Shown here piece after piece: positions 17,501 through 24,648 of a stretch of DNA of 37,093 bases. Numbering within the stretch: position 1 is the stretch's first letter; each line of letters opens with the position of its first letter. The notes below the pieces were generated by a model that ran no database searches, had not been told where the DNA came from, and saw nothing but the letters and a program-made list of their open reading frames with translations. The stretch covers positions 1-37,093 of the IMG/VR virus record IMGVR_UViG_3300018910_000006; one strand, given 5' to 3'. A program made the position numbers and the translations under genes. The DNA is from a virus.

Positions 17501-17954
17501 CGCAGATGTGCGGCACCCACGGCGAGTGCTGCTCGGGCAGCGTCTCGGTGTCCAGCTCGCTGTTGCGGATGGCGTACCAGGCGATCTCACGGGCGGTGGA
17601 CAGCAGCGGCGCGTCGGCAGGCCGGTCCTCGGTCCGCTTATCGCCTACGGCCCACACCCACGATGGTTCGTCGCTGCTCCCGTTCCAGTGGTTGGCCCCG
17701 AAGATCGTCCCTTTGATGGAGCCGGGCTGCTGGTAGCCGATCTCCTCGGTCAACAGGTCGATGAGGCTGGCGCGCTCGTCCTCGGAGAAGGCGGCGCCTT
17801 CACCGAGGTAGGCCAGCGTGCAGTGCAGCTGCCCGGCATCCTCAGCATCGGGATGGTCCAGGGCCAGGCGCTGGGCATCGGCCTCGGTGGGCATCAGCGC
17901 GATCATCGCGCCCTGGAGGTGGGAGCCGTCAGCGGCGGCTGTGAGCTGGGGCAT
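14598..17954 (-). CDS. 2H phosphoesterase - MuF head morphogenesis - capsid maturation protease fusion
   Basis: This is one frame of 1118 residues. Residues ~1-190 look like a 2H phosphoesterase (RNA ligase/cyclic phosphodiesterase superfamily): H44-C-T46-L and WVP-H149-I-C151, the second motif having Cys instead of Ser/Thr. Residues ~200-460 are MuF-like, a helical region then a metal-binding module with C410, C413, C439 and C445 (ILDGNTCKPCRNVDG ... GGYTGCLGGPRC). Residues ~510-565 form a small module with VEGHPDCA and GCHATKTDAEEQQAALY. Residues ~587-745 are a serine prohead protease with likely catalytic H627 and S680 (LRGVSIDAD) and an acidic D735. The C-terminal part resembles actinophage protease tails. 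It acts in procapsid assembly next to the portal. MuF-protease fusions are known; the 2H domain is the unusual part. Confidence 0.85.
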   Translation of the reverse strand: MPQLTAAADGSHLQGAMIALMPTEADAQRLALDHPDAEDAGQLHCTLAYLGEGAAFSEDERASLIDLLTEEIGYQQPGSIKGTIFGANHWNGSSDEPSWVWAVGDKRTEDRPADAPLLSTAREIAWYAIRNSELDTETLPEQHSPWVPHICAAYSSDPALLAQLEERLGEITFDRIRVAFAGDHTDIPLDGAMTAAAGSLRRKPTDLEARSRADFAAMDAAWREAVEGAVDAWAEVQETQRGEITAAVAAAAEADDLDQLDALTVDTGRGAELLAARMLAYAQRAGEAMQREAEAQGVTVPDWSLDDEALTAAAFRDRLRQVARATARVLGVGLVQSAVRRAMQLWGSGTAQQVAQQVDEHLAGLSDATVREQLGAAMSAAQNEGRMAVLQAAPAASRYVATEILDGNTCKPCRNVDGTEYATLTAVRAAYPSGGYTGCLGGPRCRGTFVAVWGADGEEDAAAATLAAYERSATATVAEVRAAQGVGEGEDTFRTGPAPETATITKHTDRQEGAVPYSIVEGHPDCAADTPYAVVKGEGESGELMGCHATKTDAEEQQAALYAAEGGDQDDDENKDEGEDMAGKTAPWEGVLAVEGIVTGDGREFAPDSLTWGELPLPLRWNKEDSHGGEPRTIAVNVGRIDRIWRDGNKVMGAGVLDLSDEDGRRVHAKLKGGFLRGVSIDADSIGDADIEFIWPEDDVEGEGEESEDLFELLFAQPEKILFKAGRIRAATLVDIPAFAEAYIALLDEEGAIVAGGTPVGEDLARQAAMVGGAITTHSTATSEGEWDAAANEKRLEGPLTLEIARAMYAWYDEAAIEDGELPKSACKFPHHEVGEDGRPGAANLAACSAVIAALHGGRGGSDIPDADRRGVYDHVAKHLRDAGQEPEPFRSRASLAASGPWRPPAAWFADPKLSVPTPITITDSGRIYGHAAQWGTCHVGYADTCVQPPREDAHPYYMTGEVVCDDGTPVAVGQITVGTGHAPLHLGAGPAAEHYDNTGHAVADVAVGNDRHGIWVAGAIRPGADPDLVHQLRAAGQVSGDWRRIGGQLRLVGLLAVNVPGFPVPKMRARVASGQPLALVAAGRPTVAPPVLSQEEKERQAVRTVMEMLRNRVHARR

Positions 17955-19794
17955 GGGAGCTGCTCCGGGTGATGACGTAGCCGGTGGTGTCCAGCAGGGG
18001 CAGGGGCTGGCCGATGACGAGTCGGCCGAAGGGGTCCAGTCGGGCGGCGTAGGTGCCGGAGCGGCCCGGGCGGGGCTGCCGGTCCAGGCGGACGGCGGCG
18101 TGGGTGAAGGGGCAGGAGTAGGCGTACTTCGTGCATTCGGCGGGATGCAGCAGCTCCCCCGGCTGCCCGACCTTGAAGCGAAGGGCGTGGGGAGCTCTCG
18201 CCTGGGAAATCAAGCGGTCTTCGCGGGCCCGCGTCTTTGATTCGTCGGGGCCGCCGGAGGCGGTGCGGCCTGGGGGCCCGGCATCGCCCGGTGCTGGCTG
18301 GTCGTCACGCGTGGCTGGCGCGTCCCGGTCGATGCCGCGCGGGTCCCGCTCCCCGCCGGGTGCGGTGCCGCCTGCGGGATCGGGCGGCTCGGGGGCGGCC
18401 GGGCGGATGTCGAACTCCTTCCCCGTCAGCTCCGACAGGGCAGCGCCGGCACCGGAGGGCAGGGTGTGGATGATGACCTTCAGCGCTTGCTCGATCAGGT
18501 CCTGGCCCTGCGGCCGGTCCTCGTCGCTGAAGCCGGTCTCGCGGCGCAGCGCGGCGCCGTTGATCTCCAGCCGGTCGTACAGCTGGACTGCGTCCTGCGA
18601 GCGGTCCGGGCGCAGCGCCAGCTCGCTCATGTCGTACCAGACCACCCAGGACGCGAAGTCGGTTACGTCGGCGGCCCGGAGCCTGGGCTGCAGGTAGTTG
18701 TAGGTCAGGGCCTGGCAGATCAACTCCGCGTCGGGAGCGATGTTGGTCTTCAGCGCGGCCTCGTCCATCTGCCAGGCCGACCAGTGGTTCATGTCGGACA
18801 CGCCGAGGAGGACCTCGGCGGGGACGTTCATCTGGCTGGCCAAGCGGCGGATCGCGCTGTCGCGCTTCTCGAGGATCTTGTCGTCGATCTTCAGGGTGAA
18901 GTCGATGTGCCGGATCCGGTCGACGTACTCGGCCGGCACCCGGATGGGGATGGGCACGATCGCTGAGGCGGTGCCGGGCGAGCGGATGCCTTCGGCGGCG
19001 ATCTCGATCCACTCGGCCATGAACGGGTCGTCGGCGTCGGCGAACTCCTCCCGCACGGGGAAGGTGACCTCGTCGGGGATGACGAGCACACCGGCGGAGG
19101 CGAGGCGGGAGAGGTACTGAGCGGTGATGTAGCGGTTGACCAGCTCGATCTCTCGCATCGTGGACAGGGCGGTCCGGGCTGGGGAGTCGGCCAGGTGGTG
19201 CCAGCGCTTGTGTGGCCGGTGGATACGGGTCACCAGGGACTCAGCCGCCAGGGGCCGCCACTGGGCGGCGGAGGTGGGTGAGTTCTCGTCGGTGACCTCG
19301 TACCGGCCCGGGCCGCGGGCGCGTAGCTCGTCGATGGAGCGGACCTGCCACCGCTCGATGCCGCCGGTCTCCTCACCGATCAGGTAGCCCTCGCCGGGCA
19401 CGGCGAGCTGGGTGGTCAGGTCGCTCATGATCTGGGCGCGGCCGGCGACGCCGCCGCCGAAGGCGGTCATCAGGTCGACCGCGGTGCCGGCGTTGGCGCG
19501 GACCGGCTCGTCCTGGCCGGGTTCGAGCTTGGCGGCATACAGGCGGACGCGGGAGAGCATCGCGCTCTCCCAGTCCACGCCGTACCGGAACTCCCCCAGG
19601 GTGTCGTAGAAGGACCACGCCTCGTTCTGCCACGCGTCCGAGGTGCGGACCAGTTGGGAGCTGGCGGTCTTGGCCGTGGCGGCCGCGGTCAGGGCGTGGC
19701 CGTGAGGCGGCAGCTCGAGGGTGGGTGTGGGCAGGCCGAGCGTGGGTGTGGGCAGGCGTCGTCGGCCGATGCCCAGCGCGTGCCACCATGCCAC
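17929..19794 (-). CDS. Portal protein
   Basis: This 621-residue protein starts at GTG 19794 with GGGAGG upstream and overlaps the MuF fusion by 26 bp. Portal-like features are the WENEAW/WQNEAWSFYDTLGEF N-terminal helix, VDWESAMLSRVRLYAA, the VDRIRHIDFTLKIDDKILEKRDSAIRRLASQMNVPAEVLLG segment and the MNHWSAWQMDEAALKTNIAP motif (wing and stem regions), typical of actinophage portals. The C-terminal ~120 residues are Pro/Gly/Asp rich, then carry a Cys-containing module (HPAECTKYAYSCPF). The dodecameric ring would sit at the packaging vertex and bind terminase. The extended C-terminus is longer than in minimal portals and may contact the MuF protein. Confidence 0.9.
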   Translation of the reverse strand: MAWWHALGIGRRRLPTPTLGLPTPTLELPPHGHALTAAATAKTASSQLVRTSDAWQNEAWSFYDTLGEFRYGVDWESAMLSRVRLYAAKLEPGQDEPVRANAGTAVDLMTAFGGGVAGRAQIMSDLTTQLAVPGEGYLIGEETGGIERWQVRSIDELRARGPGRYEVTDENSPTSAAQWRPLAAESLVTRIHRPHKRWHHLADSPARTALSTMREIELVNRYITAQYLSRLASAGVLVIPDEVTFPVREEFADADDPFMAEWIEIAAEGIRSPGTASAIVPIPIRVPAEYVDRIRHIDFTLKIDDKILEKRDSAIRRLASQMNVPAEVLLGVSDMNHWSAWQMDEAALKTNIAPDAELICQALTYNYLQPRLRAADVTDFASWVVWYDMSELALRPDRSQDAVQLYDRLEINGAALRRETGFSDEDRPQGQDLIEQALKVIIHTLPSGAGAALSELTGKEFDIRPAAPEPPDPAGGTAPGGERDPRGIDRDAPATRDDQPAPGDAGPPGRTASGGPDESKTRAREDRLISQARAPHALRFKVGQPGELLHPAECTKYAYSCPFTHAAVRLDRQPRPGRSGTYAARLDPFGRLVIGQPLPLLDTTGYVITRSSSHAPAHSRR

Positions 19795-19833
19795 CGTGTG
19801 CCTCCCACCAGCCCGGGTGCTGACCTGCGGGTC

Positions 19834-19862
19834 ACGGTAGGACGCCTCCGACCAAGATCATT
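19834..19862 (-). promoter_or_regulatory. Late promoter copy B, upstream of the portal gene
   Basis: On the minus strand AATGAT (19862-19857) and TACCGT (19839-19834) are 17 bp apart, within the same CACTCCGGAATGATCTTGG block found before the tail chaperone. Here the predicted transcript start leaves a ~30-nt leader carrying GGGAGG before the portal GTG. The upstream part overlaps the last codons of the preceding gene. Confidence 0.6.
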
Positions 19863-20214
19863 CCGGAGTGGTGGAAGCTTCTCCGAGGAACTGGAACTCC
19901 CAGTAGTCCGGAGGATGGCGCAGTGCCCGGTACCGGCCGTGCAGCTCGGGCCCGGTGTCCATCGCGGCGCAGTAGGCGTGCAGGCCGCACGCCATCAGCT
20001 CGTCGTCGAGCCGCTCGCGCAGCGGGTGGCGGATGGTGAACCCGTCCGCGTCGAACTGCACCAGGTGCTCGGTCTCGGTGTCGGCCAGCAGCCGGTGCGC
20101 GGCGTCCGGCCGGGGACAGCCGGTGTTCCAGCAATCGATGCGGCCGTCGGTGTCGAGGAACAGGGTCTGGCCGCAGCCCATCGGGCAGTGCCCGATGACG
20201 GCCGGCGTCGTCAT
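19858..20214 (-). CDS. Zinc-finger-like small protein, possibly DUF6085-type
   Basis: This 118-residue protein starts at ATG 20214, overlapping the upstream stop as ATGA with AGGAG nearby. The N-terminus has HCPMGCGQTLFLDTDGRIDCWNTGCPRPDA: cysteine pairs flanking a short beta hairpin, as in a zinc ribbon. The rest contains TETEHLVQFDADGFTIRHPLRERLDDELMACGLHAY. From memory this ETEH..HPLRERL pattern matches Streptomyces phage proteins labelled DUF6085, whose role is unknown. It lies between terminase and portal, so it is transcribed with head genes. A regulatory or packaging-accessory role is possible. Confidence 0.75.
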   Translation of the reverse strand: MTTPAVIGHCPMGCGQTLFLDTDGRIDCWNTGCPRPDAAHRLLADTETEHLVQFDADGFTIRHPLRERLDDELMACGLHAYCAAMDTGPELHGRYRALRHPPDYWEFQFLGEASTTPE

Positions 20215-20642
20215 GCCCACTCCTGCGCGGCGATCAGCGCGCCGACCGCCCACACCGCCAGCCACGCCAGCAGCGGAGCCGGGACGCCGACGGTGAACGC
20301 CACCGCCGCGGTGATGGCGGCCGCGATCCAGGCGGAGGCGCACCAGGGGCAGGAGACCAGCTCGGCCAGCCACCACGGCGACCAGCGGGCCTTGCGGGCG
20401 TACACCTGCGGGTCGCCGTCGATGACCTGGATGGTGCCGAGTCCGGGCACGGTGGTCTGCTGCCCCTCTCCCAGCCCGTGCGGGAACAGCTCGTGGTGCT
20501 GCTCCTTCAGGGTCGGCGGCCGCCATCCGCCGGCGAGCCGGTCGCGGAGGCGCAGCACGGGCGGGAAGGTGTCGGCAACGACCAGGCGGGTGAGCCGGTA
20601 GGTGGCCAGGGCCATCAGCAGCAGAAGCAGCCACAGCGGCAT
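20211..20642 (-). CDS. Small membrane protein, DUF1360-like
   Basis: This 143-residue protein starts at ATG 20642 behind AAGGAGG. The N-terminal segment (LWLLLLLMALATYRLTRLVVADTFPP) and a C-terminal double hydrophobic region (AWIAAAITAAVAFTVGVPAPLLAWLAVWAVGALIAA) are membrane spans. Between them is SCPWCASAWIA. The TYRLTRL...D.FPP start and CPWC motif match what I remember of the DUF1360 family, membrane proteins of unknown function found in Bacillus and phages. It is the first gene after late promoter copy C. It could alter the host envelope (superinfection exclusion or holin-like), but this is conjecture. Confidence 0.8.
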   Translation of the reverse strand: MPLWLLLLLMALATYRLTRLVVADTFPPVLRLRDRLAGGWRPPTLKEQHHELFPHGLGEGQQTTVPGLGTIQVIDGDPQVYARKARWSPWWLAELVSCPWCASAWIAAAITAAVAFTVGVPAPLLAWLAVWAVGALIAAQEWA

Positions 20643-20670
20643 GGGAAGCCTCCTTGGTGTGCGGGCGGGC

Positions 20671-22143
20671 TCAGCGTAGGCGTCCCCGGCCGGGGATCGT
20701 TCCGGAGCGCGGTCCGGCGATGTTGGCCTTCGCGGCCTGGCTGCCGAGGCTGCCCTGTCCCATGGGCACGGTGCGCACGAGCTTGTTGTGCCAGGCCGTC
20801 CAGACCATGCCGTCGAGCCGGTCCGGGGACCAGTCCAGCTCCGGGTACCAGGTGCACAGTTGAGTCTCCAGTTCCTCGAACACCCCGGCGTGGTGCCAGC
20901 CGCCCTGCGCGGTCAGCGCGGCCACGGGCTGAGCGCGCACCAGCTTGCCGCGGGTGGCGTTGACCTTGCGGACCGGAATGGGAATGCCCATGGCTTCGGC
21001 GGCGGACTGGATGACGGCGATCGCCTGGTCGCCGCCGTAGTTGATCTCCACGCAGATGTCGTCGGCCTGCCAGTCGACGGCGGCCTGGACGGCGCGGCGG
21101 CCCCAGCCGTCGGGGTCCAGGTTGCAGGAGCGGTCGTCCAGGACGAAGCCGTGGTGCCGCGGCTTCCGCTGGGCGCGGAGCGGTCGGCGTGTGGGCCGCT
21201 CGGTGTCCTCGGTGGCCACGGTGTCCTCGATGTCCGGGGCGCCGTAGTAGTTGGGCGGGAGGAGGATGCTCTTCCCGCCGACGATGATGCCCTGCTCGCC
21301 GGCGCCGCCGGAGGGGTCGACGCCGACGGTGATCCGCACCAGGTCCGGGACGTCGTCCGGGTCGACGCGGTTGGCGGCGATCATCCGGCGCTTCCACAGG
21401 GCGTTTTGGACCTCGTCGATGATCCGGCCGTACAGCTCCTGGTCGCCCAGCTCGGTGCCGGCGTACGCCTCTTCGAGCATGTCGCGGATGTGGGCGGGGA
21501 GGTGGGGGTTGTCGTACATGGTGGCGTGGGTGCGCACCACGTTCGGGATCTTCCCGGCCTCCAGGTCCTTGATGAACTGCTTCGGCTTCGGGGTTGTGGA
21601 GGCGACCCAGTGGGGGCGGGGGCCGGAGCGCAGGCCGAAGGTCATCTGGTCGTACGCCTGCTTGAGGTAGCGCCAGGCGGCCAGCTCCTCCATCCAGATC
21701 AGGCAGGTGTTGCCGCCGGCACGCAGGCGGTCGACGTCTTCCTCGCTGTGGGCACCGAAGATCTTCGCCTGGCTCCCGTTGGGCCAGCGCACCACCGTGC
21801 CGCCGGTGGTGGTGATGGGGCCGGTGGCGGTGGGGTCGTGGGCCTTGATGCCGGAGGGGCCGGTGACGCAGGCGGTTACCGCGTCGCCCTGGGTGGGGCC
21901 GATGATGCCGATCCAGTGCGGGACGGGGCCGGACATGCACGGCGGGCCGGCGACGTGCTGGGCGACGTAGGCGGCGCACGCATCCGTCTTGCCAGCGCCG
22001 CGGCCGGCGAGGAGGAGCCAGCCGTACCAGTCGCCGGGGGGCGGGATCTGGTGGGGCAGCGGAGTCCAGCGGGGTGGGCGGATGCGGGCGTTGAGGAGCG
22101 CGGCTGCGCGTTGCGCGACCTCTCGCCGATCATCGGTGCCCAT
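20671..22143 (-). CDS. terL: Terminase large subunit
   Basis: The ATG at 22143 lies 17 bp after the methyltransferase stop and gives 490 residues. The N-terminal ATPase has Walker A GRGAGKT (47-53) and Walker B CLIWMEE (147-153). The C-terminal RNase H-like nuclease has acidic residues D276 (VGVDPSGG), E367 (DDICVEINYGGDQ) and D444 (DRLDGMVW). Residues ~290-335 form an insert rich in Arg/Pro/Thr between the first two nuclease strands. It packages DNA into the prohead with the small subunit and portal. No strong ribosome binding site is visible, so translation is probably coupled. Its 3' end contains late promoter copy C. The start is the least certain part. Confidence 0.95.
   Translation of the reverse strand: MGTDDRREVAQRAAALLNARIRPPRWTPLPHQIPPPGDWYGWLLLAGRGAGKTDACAAYVAQHVAGPPCMSGPVPHWIGIIGPTQGDAVTACVTGPSGIKAHDPTATGPITTTGGTVVRWPNGSQAKIFGAHSEEDVDRLRAGGNTCLIWMEELAAWRYLKQAYDQMTFGLRSGPRPHWVASTTPKPKQFIKDLEAGKIPNVVRTHATMYDNPHLPAHIRDMLEEAYAGTELGDQELYGRIIDEVQNALWKRRMIAANRVDPDDVPDLVRITVGVDPSGGAGEQGIIVGGKSILLPPNYYGAPDIEDTVATEDTERPTRRPLRAQRKPRHHGFVLDDRSCNLDPDGWGRRAVQAAVDWQADDICVEINYGGDQAIAVIQSAAEAMGIPIPVRKVNATRGKLVRAQPVAALTAQGGWHHAGVFEELETQLCTWYPELDWSPDRLDGMVWTAWHNKLVRTVPMGQGSLGSQAAKANIAGPRSGTIPGRGRLR
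20673..20701 (-). promoter_or_regulatory. Late promoter copy C, inside the 3' end of the terminase gene
   Basis: On the minus strand AACGAT (20701-20696) and TACGCT (20678-20673) are 17 bp apart. The upstream CTCCGGAA block matches copies A and B, and all three share the -35 to -10 spacing. The predicted start leaves a ~24-nt leader with AAGGAGG before the membrane-protein ATG at 20642. Confidence 0.55.
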
Positions 22144-22160
22144 GAGCGGATTGTGACCGC

Positions 22161-22691
22161 TCAGCGGACGTGGACGTCCCGGAGCGGATCGACGAGGCCG
22201 ACCACCGCGCACTGCCACGGGGCGCGGGAGACCACGGGGAAGTCGTCCAGCCGTGGATCGTCCAAGAGGACGGCCCGGGCGGCGGTCAGCCCTGACCACT
22301 GGGCGAGGGCCAGGAGGTGGTGCTCGGTGCACTCCCACTCGTGGGCGTCGCCGGGCCAGCGGCCAGCGCCGTGGACCGCTCCCTCCAGCTCGGCCGCGGA
22401 GAGGCGGCCGTTGTCGTACAGGGCGCGGGCGCGGTCGCAGTCGGGCCCAACCATCGCCACCGCGGCGCCCGGCCGGCAGCGGGCCCACAGCGCCGTCAGG
22501 GCGCGGGCGGCGGTCCTGTACGGCAGGTGCTCCAGGACGTGGCCGAGGTAGACGGCGGTGACGTCCTGCACGGCGGGCGGGAGGTCTTCCAGGGAGCCGA
22601 CCAGGTCCGGGCAGACAGTGTCGGTGGAGACGACGTCGAGGTTGGTCCAGCCGTCGGCGTAGTGGTCGCCGCAGCCCACGTTGAGCCTCAT
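22161..22691 (-). CDS. SAM-dependent methyltransferase
   Basis: This 176-residue protein starts at ATG 22691 and overlaps the upstream glycosyltransferase stop as ATGA. The N-terminal LNVGCGDHYADGWTNLDVV is motif I of class I methyltransferases, with an acidic residue for the ribose following in LDV. VYLGHVLEHLPY is the usual post-motif helix of sugar/glycan methyltransferases related to COG4627. The C-terminal part has HEWECTEHHLLALAQWSGL. Its location behind two glycosyltransferases and two sugar-nucleotide enzymes suggests methylation of a sugar on a phage glycan. DNA or protein methylation cannot be excluded. Confidence 0.85.
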   Translation of the reverse strand: MRLNVGCGDHYADGWTNLDVVSTDTVCPDLVGSLEDLPPAVQDVTAVYLGHVLEHLPYRTAARALTALWARCRPGAAVAMVGPDCDRARALYDNGRLSAAELEGAVHGAGRWPGDAHEWECTEHHLLALAQWSGLTAARAVLLDDPRLDDFPVVSRAPWQCAVVGLVDPLRDVHVR

Positions 22692-23380
22692 CGTGCGTCG
22701 CCCCTTCCCGGGAGGCCTGACGTGTTCTGGCCGTGGTGGTGCCAGGTCCAGGTGATGTGCGGGTGGTGGACGATGCGGGCGCCAGCGGCGAGGCAGCCGA
22801 GGGTGAATGCCCAGTCCTCCCCCGCGTACCGCCGGTGCGGGGAGCGCAGATCGCCTTCGGTGCGGAACCCGACGGACTGGGCGAGGTCGGTGCGGACCAG
22901 GACGGTGATGGTGGTCTGCTGCGGGTCCTCGTTGGACCAGGAGCGGCCCAGCATCCACGGGCGGGGGTCGGTCCCGCCGGCGACGCGGTAGTGGCTGTAG
23001 ACGTAGTCCGCGCCCGTGGCCCGGGCGCAGGCGAGGAGCTGCTCGAGATGGGTGGGGTCCATCTCGTCGTCGGAGTCGAGGAACGCCACCCACTCGGTGC
23101 TCACCGCTTCCAGGCCGCGCTGGCGGGTGGCGGCCGCGCCCTGGCCGTCGGCGTCCTCGACGGTGTGCAGGGTGTGGCGTACGGTCTGCCGGCCGACGGA
23201 GTCCACCGCCCGGTAGAGCATGCCGTTGTCGGCGCGGGCCGGGTGGTAGGGGATGACGACGCTGACGTTGATCGGGGGGCGCCGGGCGGGGACGGGGTGC
23301 CCGGCCGGGTCCATGACGGTGGTGCCGTCCTGCCCGCGGCCGGAAGGGTCGACGCCGACGGTGAAGGGCTGGCCGTTCAT
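22688..23380 (-). CDS. Glycosyltransferase, GT2 (GT-A fold)
   Basis: This 230-residue protein has VSVVIPYH (39-46), VEDADGQGAAATRQRGL and the metal-binding LDSDDEMDP (acidic motif 102-107), the standard GT2 signature, then YAGEDWAFTLGCL as the ED-type catalytic region near the C-terminus. It is shorter than many GT2 enzymes but holds the full core. The first ~30 residues (FTVGVDPSGRGQDGTTVMDP) are odd: they look like the first strand of a terminase nuclease. ATGA overlaps link it to the genes on both sides. The acceptor is unknown; virion protein or teichoic/cell-wall material are possibilities. Confidence 0.85.
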   Translation of the reverse strand: MNGQPFTVGVDPSGRGQDGTTVMDPAGHPVPARRPPINVSVVIPYHPARADNGMLYRAVDSVGRQTVRHTLHTVEDADGQGAAATRQRGLEAVSTEWVAFLDSDDEMDPTHLEQLLACARATGADYVYSHYRVAGGTDPRPWMLGRSWSNEDPQQTTITVLVRTDLAQSVGFRTEGDLRSPHRRYAGEDWAFTLGCLAAGARIVHHPHITWTWHHHGQNTSGLPGRGDAR

Positions 23381-24648
23381 GACTTCCTGCCGATGCGGAT
23401 GGTGGTGACGTGGGGCTGGTCGGGCATGTAGCCGTGCGGGTCCAGGACGACGGAGCCGGGGTAGAACGGCATACCGCGGAACACGTCGTGCCGGGTGGTG
23501 ATCACCGCTACGCGCGCGCTTCCGGGTTCGAAGGGGGTGCCGTCGACGTAGGGGTCCCAGTGCTCCACGGGCAGGCCGCGGGCGCGGAGTTGATGGGCCA
23601 GCAGCAGGCCGGCCGAGCCGTTCGTCAACGAGACGTTCGGCTTGTACGCCTTGCCGAGGAGAGTGATGGGCAGGCGGGTCAACTGGTGCCAGTGCTCGAC
23701 GAGGTCGGCCAGCCACGCCGACTGTGCCTCCCGGGCGCGGGAGACGAACCCCATCAGGTCGACGGACAGGCTCAGGCGGTCGGCGAGCCAGGACATGGCC
23801 TGGTTGTCGCGGGGGTGGCAGCCGCCGGAGTCGCCCATGCCGCCGCGCAGGTACGCCGCGCTGGTGATGCGGTCCGTCGCCAGCGCCAGGCCGTCGCTGA
23901 TGTGGTCGACGTCGGCACCGGTCTTGTGGCAGATCTCCATGAGGGCGTTCGCGAACACGATCTTCATGGAGATGAACGTGTTGTAGGCGACCTTCAGCAG
24001 CTCGGCGGACTCGATACTGACGGCGTGGACGGGCCGGTCGTGGAGGGTGGCGTAGAGGTCGGCGACGTCGGCTAGGGCGGCGGGGTCGTCGGAGCCGAGG
24101 AGCACGAACTCCGGGTGGAGGAAGTCCCGCAGGGTGGTGGTCATGGCGATGAAGTACGGGCCGTACACCAGGCGCAGGTTCGGGCCGCACAGCGGCGCGA
24201 GGTGCGCGCGGGTGGTGCCGGGCAGCACCGTGGAGATCACCACGACCGTGAGGCGTTTGTCCTGCTCCTCTGCGGCCTTGGCGAGGTCGCGTACGGCTTG
24301 GATGAGGTAGCCGTATTCGAAGTCCACCGGTCGGCCGGGCATCGGCGTCTCGCCGCCGTACCGGGGGTCGTGCGGGGTCTGCACGGAGACGAACACGATG
24401 CCGTCGCCGACTTCCTGCACCAGGTCGTAGGTGTCGCCCACCAGTTCCAGGCCGTAGCCCTTGCGGGGGTCGTTGCCCTGCACCAGCTCCGGCAAGCCCT
24501 CTTCCTCGTGGGGTTGGGCGGCCCCGGCGAGGATGTCGTACGGGCGGGAGTCGCAGTCGTAGCCCACCACCCGGTGCCGGCCGTGCTCGGCGAGCGCGAG
24601 CGCGCACGTCAGTCCCAGGCGGCCCAGGCCCATCCATCCGATCGTCAT
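23377..24648 (-). CDS. UDP-glucose/GDP-mannose dehydrogenase family protein
   Basis: This is a 423-residue protein. The N-terminal Rossmann motif is GLGRLG (7-12), followed by STVLPGTT (139-146) and the substrate loop ESAELLKVAYNTF with K219 and N223. Catalytic C277 lies in GMGDSGGCHPRD, matching the family motif G-x-G-x-GG-x-C-x-PKD with Arg instead of Lys. A C-terminal LLGKAYKPNVS segment completes the NAD-sugar fold. It probably oxidises a nucleotide sugar to the uronate form with two NAD+. GGAGG precedes the ATG, which overlaps the upstream gene stop as ATGA. Which sugar it uses is not decidable. Confidence 0.9.
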   Translation of the reverse strand: MTIGWMGLGRLGLTCALALAEHGRHRVVGYDCDSRPYDILAGAAQPHEEEGLPELVQGNDPRKGYGLELVGDTYDLVQEVGDGIVFVSVQTPHDPRYGGETPMPGRPVDFEYGYLIQAVRDLAKAAEEQDKRLTVVVISTVLPGTTRAHLAPLCGPNLRLVYGPYFIAMTTTLRDFLHPEFVLLGSDDPAALADVADLYATLHDRPVHAVSIESAELLKVAYNTFISMKIVFANALMEICHKTGADVDHISDGLALATDRITSAAYLRGGMGDSGGCHPRDNQAMSWLADRLSLSVDLMGFVSRAREAQSAWLADLVEHWHQLTRLPITLLGKAYKPNVSLTNGSAGLLLAHQLRARGLPVEHWDPYVDGTPFEPGSARVAVITTRHDVFRGMPFYPGSVVLDPHGYMPDQPHVTTIRIGRKS

